From: Pseudorhodoferax sp. Leaf274
GTDB taxonomy: Bacteria; Pseudomonadota; Gammaproteobacteria; Burkholderiales; Burkholderiaceae_C
DNA length: 64,000 nt
Direction of reading: 5' to 3'
Assembly: GCF_001422445.1 (NCBI RefSeq)
Contig: NZ_LMNA01000001.1
Span: forward strand, 288,932-352,931
The position numbers and the translations under genes are program-made. Shown piece after piece: positions 50,269 through 64,000 of the stretch (its first letter is position 1; each line of letters opens with the position of its first letter). The notes under the pieces were generated by a model. It worked only from the letters and a program-made list of their open reading frames with translations. It was not told the DNA's origin and made no database searches.

Positions 50269-51401
50269 TCAGGGGGTCTGGCCGTCCTGCAGCGCGGTGG
50301 GCAGGCGCAGCCAGTCGCTGCAGCGCGGCTGGGCGCAGGCTTCGCTGCCGACCAGCTGCAGCTGCGCCGCGCCCTTGAAGGCGTCATCGGTGGTCACGCG
50401 GCCCAGCACGCGCACGGCCAGCACGCGCATGCCGGCGGCCCACTGGGCCACGCCATCGCCATCGAGCACCGCACGCGCATAGCCCCAGTCGGGGCCACGC
50501 AGTTGCAGCAGGGCGCGCGTGGGGCTGACCACCTCGTCCAGCTGCGCCATCGTCACCACCACGCGCCCGGCGTGGCGGAACGGGTTCTGGGCGATGTCGC
50601 CCAGGCTGGCCCAGGCCTCGGCCTGGTGCGCCTGGAAGAAGCCGCGCAGGCGCTGCTGGGTGGCCTGGCGTTCGGCCTGGTCCTGCGTGCGCTGCTCCTG
50701 CTGGCGTTGCTGCGAGGCGGCCTGGTTGCTGTAGCGCGCCAGCGGTGTGCCGGCGGCCAGCGGCACCGAGGCATCGGCCAGCACGCCGCTGGCGTTGCCC
50801 CAGCGGTCGGCCTGCAGCTCGGCCGTGGGCACGGCGCGCACGCTCAGGTGCGTGCGCTCCCCGCCGGGCCGGCCGGGCTCACGCAGGCTGTCGCCGCAGC
50901 GCTGCTTGAGCTTGTCGGCGGCCGCGAGCAGCAGGGCCTGGGCCACGGTGTCGGACTGCAGCGCGTTCGCCGGGGCGTTGACCACCCACAGCGTGCGGGG
51001 CTTGCAGGGGTCGGGGTAATTGGTCAGGTCGGCCGCGGCCTCCACCTGCAGGCGCGGTGCGGGCACGCCCTCCTGCGCGGGCAACGGGCCCAGGTCGAAC
51101 AGCGCGTTTTCTTCGCCCCACGCGCGCGCGCTGAGCCCCTTGGCGGGTGCCGGCAGGTAGACGCCTGCACTGAACGCGCCCTCCCACACCACGCGGTTCT
51201 GCGGCGACAGGCGCAGCGTCCAGACCGCGCGCCCCGCGCCTTCGGCGAGCCCGGCCTTGCAGGCACCGCTGTAGGCGAACTGGTAGTCGCTGCTCGCCAG
51301 ATAGCGCGGCGCCACCACGGCACAGCCGCTGCCGGGGTCCTTGTGCTGCGCAGCCTGGGCCGACGCCGCCAACCACAGGCCGGCCAGCGCCAGGCTCCAT
51401 T

Positions 51402-51405
<4 letters not shown>
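50269..51405 (-). CDS. Exported protein of unknown function between pccB and pccA, probable CTG start
   Basis: The frame has no ATG or GTG near its beginning. A CTG overlapping the pccB stop (CTGA) gives 378 residues with a clean signal peptide ([17 protein letters not shown]). The next in-frame TTG would cut that signal. The mature part has [22 protein letters not shown], like a MORN-type repeat, and a Gln/Arg-rich coil ([16 protein letters not shown]). The rest is unrecognised. Its place inside the carboxylase operon is the only hint of function. Confidence 0.65.
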
Positions 51406-52934
<1,529 letters not shown>

Positions 52935-52960
52935 GTCACTCCTCTAGCGGTTGTGTCTCT

Positions 52961-53974
52961 TCAAATCGGTACCGATGCGCTGGCCAGCAATTGGCGCGCG
53001 GCGGTGGATGCGGCGATGCGGCCTTCGGTGACGGCCTGCACCATGGCGGGCAGTTGCCCGCGCACGGCGGGGTGGGCGCGAAAGGCCTGCTTGAGGCCGG
53101 TCTCGATGCGTTCCCACATCCAGGCCAGGGCCTGCTTCTGGCGACGTGTTTCCAGCCGGCCGTTGGCGGTTTGCAGCGTGCGGAAGTGTTCGACCTTCTC
53201 CCAGAAGCGGTCGACGCCCTCGTTGCGCAGGGCACTCAGCTGCATGGCGCGCGGGCGCCACAGGCTTTCGTCGTGGAGCGAATGGCCGGCGTTGCCGTGC
53301 ATGCCCAGCAGCCGCAGCGACGAGGTGATCTGCGCCTGCGCGCGCGTGGCGGCGTCGGGGTCGATGTCGGCCTTGTTGATGACCACGAGGTCGGCGATCT
53401 CCATCACGCCCTTCTTGATGGCCTGCAGTTCGTCGCCCGCGTTGGGCAGCTGCAGCAGCACGAACATGTCGGTCATGCCGGCCACGGCCGTCTCGCTCTG
53501 GCCCACGCCCACGGTCTCGACGATGACCACGTCGTAGCCCGCGGCCTCGCAGACCAGCATGGCCTCGCGCGTCTTCTCGGCCACGCCGCCCAGCGTGCCC
53601 GACGAGGGGCTGGGCCGGATGTAGGCGCGCTCGTGCACGGAGAGATGTTCCATGCGCGTCTTGTCGCCCAGGATGGAGCCGCCCGAGACGGTGGACGAAG
53701 GGTCGATGGTCAGCACCGCGACGCGGTGGCCTTTGGCGATCAGGTACAGGCCCAGGGCCTCGATGAAGGTGCTCTTGCCGACGCCCGGCACGCCCGAGAT
53801 GCCCAGGCGGAAGGCGCGGCCCGTGTGCGGCAACAGCGCGGTCAGCAGATCGTCGGCCTGCGCGCGGTGGTCGGCACGGGTCGATTCCAGCAGCGTGATG
53901 GCCTTGGCGATGGCGCGGCGCTGGGCGGTGCCTTCGCCGCGCAGCAGCGGTTCGGCCCAGGGGATGGCAGGCAT
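52961..53974 (-). CDS. meaB: MeaB, GTPase chaperone of methylmalonyl-CoA mutase
   Basis: MeaB protects and loads cobalamin-dependent methylmalonyl-CoA mutase. The protein (337 residues) has P-loop GVPGVGKST (61-69), [27 protein letters not shown] and NKAD. The ATG is chosen; a GTG two codons upstream overlaps the toxin stop (GTGA) and would make translation coupled. It is separated from mcm by the toxin-antitoxin genes. Confidence 0.95.
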   Translation of the reverse strand: MPAIPWAEPLLRGEGTAQRRAIAKAITLLESTRADHRAQADDLLTALLPHTGRAFRLGISGVPGVGKSTFIEALGLYLIAKGHRVAVLTIDPSSTVSGGSILGDKTRMEHLSVHERAYIRPSPSSGTLGGVAEKTREAMLVCEAAGYDVVIVETVGVGQSETAVAGMTDMFVLLQLPNAGDELQAIKKGVMEIADLVVINKADIDPDAATRAQAQITSSLRLLGMHGNAGHSLHDESLWRPRAMQLSALRNEGVDRFWEKVEHFRTLQTANGRLETRRQKQALAWMWERIETGLKQAFRAHPAVRGQLPAMVQAVTEGRIAASTAARQLLASASVPI

Positions 53975-53976
53975 GT

Positions 53977-54393
53977 TCACAGGATCTCGAAGGCACGCCC
54001 GTCGGGCAGGCGGTAGCGGGAGAAGTCGCGCACGTCCACGGTCAGGATGGCGATCACACCGCTTTCATGCGCCAGCCAGTAGAGGGATGCGTCGGCGAGG
54101 TCCATCCGGGTGCGCGGCGTTTCGGTGTAGCGCTGCATCCAGCCCACCATGTCCAGCAACGCAGAGGCATCGAACGGGAACACCTGCGCGCCACCCAGGC
54201 CAAGCCACTTCAGCATCTCCAGCCGCTCGACATCACCCAGCATGTGGCTGGCCTCGACCACACACGGCCAGGTCGTGTACAGATTCAAAGGTCGACTCCT
54301 GTCCCCCAGCAACGTCCGGTAATGCAGATGGAAGGCATCACCGTCGTCGAACAGGGAGATCAGGGGGCCGGCATCCAGCAGCACAGGCGTCAT
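53977..54393 (-). CDS. PIN-domain toxin (VapC-like)
   Basis: The 138-residue protein has the PIN nuclease pattern: Asp in [15 protein letters not shown] near the start, Glu in CVVEASHM, Asp in [13 protein letters not shown] and Asp in LTVDVRDF, forming the metal site that cleaves RNA. Its ATG overlaps the antitoxin stop (ATGA) and its stop overlaps a possible GTG start of meaB. Confidence 0.88.
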   Translation of the reverse strand: MTPVLLDAGPLISLFDDGDAFHLHYRTLLGDRSRPLNLYTTWPCVVEASHMLGDVERLEMLKWLGLGGAQVFPFDASALLDMVGWMQRYTETPRTRMDLADASLYWLAHESGVIAILTVDVRDFSRYRLPDGRAFEIL

Positions 54394-54725
54394 GAAGCGG
54401 GTGGTTCCTGCTTTGCCTTGGCGGCGAGATAGGCCGCGTAGTCCTGCTGTTGGGCTGTGTGTTGCGCACGCAGCTTCGCGCGCAAGGGATCGCCGCCATG
54501 GGCAGGCGCTTCCTCCACTCCGACAGCCGCCTTGCGTGCAGCCTGCTCCACCCGGTAGGGCGCGAACTCTTCCTTGACCTGGTGCAGCAATGCCAAGGGA
54601 TCGCGCCTCCCCAGCGCGCGCTCCACCGCGTCGATGATGAATTGCGACTTGGTGATGCCCTGGCGCTTGGCCGCCAACTCCAGCTCCTTCTCCATCAGGG
54701 GGTCCATGCGAACGGAAACGGCCAT
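54390..54725 (-). CDS. Ribbon-helix-helix antitoxin
   Basis: The 111-residue protein starts with an RHH DNA-binding fold (MAVSVRMDPLMEKELELAAK, ITKSQFIIDAVERAL). A basic and Ala-rich C-terminal half follows that would wrap the PIN toxin. GGAG lies 7 bases before the ATG. A palindrome just upstream is its probable operator. The pair is inserted between mcm and meaB. Confidence 0.85.
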   Translation of the reverse strand: MAVSVRMDPLMEKELELAAKRQGITKSQFIIDAVERALGRRDPLALLHQVKEEFAPYRVEQAARKAAVGVEEAPAHGGDPLRAKLRAQHTAQQQDYAAYLAAKAKQEPPAS

Positions 54726-54740
54726 GATCAACTCCAGGAG

Positions 54741-54757
54741 AATACGGTATTACCGAA

Positions 54758-54759
<2 letters not shown>
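54741..54759. promoter_or_regulatory. Palindromic operator of the toxin-antitoxin pair
   Basis: AATACGGTA-T-TACCGAATT is an inverted repeat with 9-base arms and one mismatch. It lies 16 bases upstream of the antitoxin ATG and overlaps the mcm stop codon, fitting autoregulation by an RHH dimer. Confidence 0.65.
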
Positions 54760-56908
<2,149 letters not shown>

Positions 56909-56941
56909 GTTGCTTGTCCTCTTGTATTGCAGCTACACAAT

Positions 56942-57023
56942 GTTCGCAAAATAGCGGTGTGTTCGCAACAGGTGAAAGTGCAAGCATTGCAAACCCCGCC
57001 TGCAATGGTGCAAACTTTGCAAA
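56942..57023. promoter_or_regulatory. Cluster of RamB-like operator sites between mcm and its regulator
   Basis: Four related sites occur: GTTCGCAAA (56942-56950), GTTCGCAAC (from 56961), CATTGCAAA (56985-56993) and AAACTTTGCAAA (57012-57023). The last is next to the regulator's start codon and matches the RamB motif recalled from Corynebacterium (ARAACTTTGCAAA) at 12 of 13 positions. The first overlaps a possible mcm -35 (TTGCGA, 17 bases, TACAAG). Confidence 0.65.
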
Positions 57024-57024
57024 C

Positions 57025-58470
57025 ATGGCCAAAGCATTCATGGGTGTGCATCTGAAGACGCTGCGCGAGCAGCGCGGCCTCACGCAGGCCGCGCTGGCGC
57101 AGGCGCTCAAGGTGTCGTCGAGCTACCTGAACCAGATCGAGAACAACCAGCGGCCGCTGACCGTCAACGTGCTGCTGCGCCTGCAATCGGCCTTCGGCAT
57201 CGACCTGCAGCTGTTCTCCGAGGATGCGCAGACGCGCCAGCTGGCCGAGCTGCGCGCCGTGCTGGCCGAAGGACCGGACGCCGGCAGCGTGCCGCAGGCC
57301 GAGGCGCAGATGCTGGCGCAGCAGCTGCCGGCCGTCTCCAAGGCCATCCTGGCCCTGCACAAGCGCGTGCGCTCGGCCGAGGAGCGGCTGGGGCTGATCG
57401 CCGAGAGCAGCGACGGCGACCGTTCCGCAGCCTCCACGCCGCTGCAGCCCTACGAGGAGGTGCGCGAATTCTTCTACGCGCGCCACCAGCACCAGGCGCT
57501 GCTGGACGAGCGCGCCGAGCAGGTCTACGCCCAGCTGCAGGACGGTTTTCCGCCGCCGCGCACGCCCAGCGCCGGCAACCTGTTCGCCGCGCTGGAGCAG
57601 CGGCTGCGCCGCCTGCACGGCATCGCGGTGCGCTGCGAGTCGGGCTCGTCGATGGCCGAGCAGCCGCTGCGCAGCTTCGACCCCGCCAGCCGCACGATCA
57701 CGCTGGCCGCTGGCCTGAGCGCCGCGCAGCAGGCCTTCCAGCTGGGCGTGCAGCTCGCGTTCTTCGAGATGGGGCCGATGATCGACACCTTCATCCAGGC
57801 CAACGAGTTCAGCACCGGCGAGGCGCGCAGCCTGGCGCGCATCGGCTTTGCCAACCACTTCGCCGGCGCGCTGGTGCTGCCCAACCGCATCTTCCAGGAG
57901 AGCGCGGAGGAATTGCGCTACGACATCGACCTGCTCAGCGAGCGCTTCGGCGTCGGCTTCGAGACGGTGGGCCACCGGCTCTCCACCATGCGCCACCCGC
58001 ACGCGCAGAGCATCCCGTTCTTCTTCGTGCGCGTGGACCGGGCGGGCAACATGTCCAAGCGCCAGTCCTCGGCCGATTTCCACTTCTCGCGCACGGGCGG
58101 CACCTGCCCGCTGTGGAACGTGTACGAGGCCTTCTCGCAGCCCGGCAAGGTGCTGACCCAGCTGGCGCGCATGCCCGACGGCCGCACCTACCTGTGGATC
58201 GCGCGCACCGTGGAGCACCGGCGCGGCGGCTACGGCACGCCGCACCGCATCTTCTCGGTGGCGCTGGGCTGCGACGTGCGCCACGCCAACCGGCTGGTCT
58301 ACGGCGACGGCCTGGCCGCGGACGCGGCCGACCGCGCCGTGCCGATCGGCTCCGGCTGCAAGGTGTGCGACCGCGAGAACTGCGTGCAGCGCGCCTTCCC
58401 GGCCATGGGCCGGCCGCTCAGCATCGACCCGAACGCGCGGCGCTTCGCCCCCTACGCGCCGGCGGGCTGA
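57025..58470 (+). CDS. XRE-family short-chain acyl-CoA metabolism regulator (RamB/ScfR/PrpR type)
   Basis: The 481-residue protein has an N-terminal XRE helix-turn-helix (VHLKTLREQRGLTQAALAQA, then SSSYLNQIENNQRPL). An ImmA/IrrE-like domain (about 190-300) follows, then a C-terminal DUF2083-type domain with FHFSRTGGTCPLWNVYEAF and cysteines in GCKVCDRENC. Regulators of this type control propionate, acetate or glyoxylate genes. It is divergent from methylmalonyl-CoA mutase, with RamB-like sites between and one touching its own start, implying autoregulation. Confidence 0.92.
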   Translation: MAKAFMGVHLKTLREQRGLTQAALAQALKVSSSYLNQIENNQRPLTVNVLLRLQSAFGIDLQLFSEDAQTRQLAELRAVLAEGPDAGSVPQAEAQMLAQQLPAVSKAILALHKRVRSAEERLGLIAESSDGDRSAASTPLQPYEEVREFFYARHQHQALLDERAEQVYAQLQDGFPPPRTPSAGNLFAALEQRLRRLHGIAVRCESGSSMAEQPLRSFDPASRTITLAAGLSAAQQAFQLGVQLAFFEMGPMIDTFIQANEFSTGEARSLARIGFANHFAGALVLPNRIFQESAEELRYDIDLLSERFGVGFETVGHRLSTMRHPHAQSIPFFFVRVDRAGNMSKRQSSADFHFSRTGGTCPLWNVYEAFSQPGKVLTQLARMPDGRTYLWIARTVEHRRGGYGTPHRIFSVALGCDVRHANRLVYGDGLAADAADRAVPIGSGCKVCDRENCVQRAFPAMGRPLSIDPNARRFAPYAPAG

Positions 58471-58484
58471 CAGCGGCGCATGGC

Positions 58485-58505
58485 CGCCGGGCGCGCTGCC
58501 CGGCG
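58485..58505 (+). terminator. Hairpin after the XRE regulator
   Basis: CGCCGGGC-gcgct-GCCCGGCG is a perfect 8-base stem 14 bases after the stop codon. There is no T run. The remaining bases to 58708 hold no gene that I can support. Confidence 0.5.
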
Positions 58506-58708
58506 ACAGCCTTCGCATGCGTTGCTGGCCGGACCGCGCCAGCTTTGCGCATGCACGGCCGGCCCCACTGCGGGCGCCAGCAGATTTGCTACAAACGGCG
58601 TCCCCCGCGAGCCCTGCGGTCACGGTGCACACCAGCCGTTGAGGCAAGATGTTGCCCGCACCCGGCCAGGGCCACGCGCGCCGACCTCGCCGCCAACGGA
58701 GCCATTGC

Positions 58709-62902
<4,194 letters not shown>

Positions 62903-62918
62903 CGGCGCGCGCGCCCCG

Positions 62919-63986
62919 TCAGGGCGCGGCCGGCTCCCGCGGCCCCTTGTTCACGTAGCTGGCGTTGCCCAGGCCCGTGCCGATGGTCAGCACGGCCCAG
63001 CGCTTCACGTCGCGCATGAAGGGCAGCTCCGACAGGCCCTGCACCACGGCATCGTTGTGCATCAGCACCTGCGTCGCGTCGTGGCCGATCACGGGCAGCT
63101 TCTCGCGCAGCGCGGTCGGCAGGTGGAAGGTGTCGGCCGCCCAGTTGCCGGGCAGGTTCTGTGCGCCGCGCGCGATGCTGCCGTCCTCGCGGATCAGGCC
63201 CGGGCAGGCGATGCCCACGAACGGCGCGAGCCGGATCCCGTGCCGGCTGGCCCAGGCGATCATGTCGGCCAGCATGGCCACCAGCCCGTCGACCAGCGCA
63301 GTGCGGCTGGGCTCGTCGTCGGCATGGCGCCACTTGGCGCGGCGCACGACCTTGGCGCGCGACAGGTCGGCCGCCTTGTCGCGCCGGAACTTCACGATGC
63401 CGCAGCGCACGTTGGTGCCGCCGATGTCCAGCGCCAGCAGCGCATCGGCATGCTCGGCGAAGTGCGGCGGCGCCAGGTGCACCCAGCCGATCAGGCCGCC
63501 ATCGTCGGGCTCGTGGCGCAGCCGCGCCAGCTCCACAGGAATCTCGGCCACATGGCACAGCGCGGCGGCCTGCAGGATGGCCAGCTCGCCGACCTCGCTC
63601 TCGGGAAAGCCGCCACCGATCACGATGCGCTGCACACCGCTCCAGGCCTTCTGGCGCATGAAGCGTTCGATCACATCGGTCAGCTCGACGGCGAACTCCT
63701 CAATGGCGCCGCGCACCAGGTCACCGGCTTCCGACGCCGCCTTGCCGCGCAACGCGCGGTCCAGCACCTTCTTGCTGAGCTGGGCCGAAGGCAGGTCGCC
63801 CAGCGGATCGGCGCGCCCCTTGTCGCGGCAGCGCTTGCGCCAGACGTCGAGCAACTGGCGGAATGCCGTCTGGCTCGCGCGGTCGCCGACGAAGCCGTCC
63901 TCGTCCGACACCTCCAGGTTGTAGCCCGCGATGTCGAGTGCGGCCAGTGCCGACGTGCCGTGGTGCGCACCGACCACACTGGGCAT
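62919..63986 (-). CDS. ROK-family protein with apparently permuted domain order (may extend past window edge)
   Basis: The frame has ROK kinase motifs in an unusual order. A segment like the ROK C-terminal half comes first (IVIGGGFPESEVGELAI at 121-137, DDGGLIGWVHL at 161-171). The N-terminal phosphate motif DIGGTN (187-192), VGIACPGLI (257-265), NLPGNW (279-284), HNDA (310-313) and GTGLG (336-340) follow. The usual CxCGxxGC zinc motif is missing. The ATG at 63986 gives 355 residues, but the frame stays open to the window edge (KKRH before M). A sugar kinase or ROK-type regulator is expected; no helix-turn-helix is visible. Confidence 0.75.
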   Translation of the reverse strand: MPSVVGAHHGTSALAALDIAGYNLEVSDEDGFVGDRASQTAFRQLLDVWRKRCRDKGRADPLGDLPSAQLSKKVLDRALRGKAASEAGDLVRGAIEEFAVELTDVIERFMRQKAWSGVQRIVIGGGFPESEVGELAILQAAALCHVAEIPVELARLRHEPDDGGLIGWVHLAPPHFAEHADALLALDIGGTNVRCGIVKFRRDKAADLSRAKVVRRAKWRHADDEPSRTALVDGLVAMLADMIAWASRHGIRLAPFVGIACPGLIREDGSIARGAQNLPGNWAADTFHLPTALREKLPVIGHDATQVLMHNDAVVQGLSELPFMRDVKRWAVLTIGTGLGNASYVNKGPREPAAP

Positions 63987-64000
63987 GTGGCGCTTCTTGC

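Overview
The window is a contiguous stretch of a GC-rich chromosome, almost certainly a betaproteobacterium of the order Burkholderiales and most likely the family Comamonadaceae. This rests on gene order (tRNA-Leu, tig, clpP, clpX, lon), the squalene genes hpnCDE, Bug-type tricarboxylate receptors, several chemoreceptors and very large hybrid kinases, and the protein sequences; species cannot be named from the sequence alone. Coding density is very high. I see no insertion sequence, prophage, CRISPR array, rRNA gene or plasmid function. The only obviously mobile-type module is a small RHH/PIN toxin-antitoxin pair.

Layout. 1-4760 (minus strand): tRNA-Leu(UAG), trigger factor, ClpP, ClpX and the 5' part of lon, a protein-quality-control block with a strong terminator between clpP and clpX and a heat-shock-like promoter before lon. 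4826-9300: an RND efflux operon (lipoprotein adaptor plus pump) with a palindromic operator on its promoter but no adjacent regulator. 9352-12508: hpnC-hpnD-hpnE for squalene. 12510-14275: a HAD phosphatase and ferrochelatase. 14380-18490: tctB-tctA and its two-component system tctD-tctE, without the receptor; a tctC-type receptor lies 3 kb further on, coupled to xerD. 18654-25605: chemoreceptor, XerD, TctC, AEC carrier, isovaleryl-CoA dehydrogenase and an AraC regulator. 25593-38509: queG, then the housekeeping series tsaE-amiC-mutL-miaA, broken twice by other genes (glycine-zipper lipoprotein, small exported protein, DedA, two zinc-ribbon membrane proteins; then a lipoprotein hydrolase and a chemoreceptor). 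38571-42489: an ABC transporter, a retropepsin-like protease and tRNA-Glu(UUC). 42724-46351: an exported molybdopterin-fold protein and a hybrid kinase.

46348-58470 is a propionyl-CoA to succinyl-CoA module: methylmalonyl-CoA mutase, MeaB chaperone, propionyl-CoA carboxylase beta and alpha subunits, a VOC protein that may be the epimerase, biotin synthase (makes the carboxylase cofactor), and a divergent XRE/short-chain-acyl regulator with RamB-like sites in the shared promoter. The toxin-antitoxin pair sits inside this module between mcm and meaB. 58709-62902 encodes a second giant hybrid kinase, and 62919 to the end a ROK-family protein whose domain order appears circularly permuted.

The most unusual pattern is a set of short GC-rich spacers between co-directional genes (hpnD/hpnE, tsaE/amiC, zinc-ribbon/mutL, miaA/ABC). 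Each reads as a 22-31 codon mini-frame whose start overlaps the upstream stop (ATGA or GTGA) and whose stop overlaps the downstream start. Two of them share clear DNA and peptide similarity.
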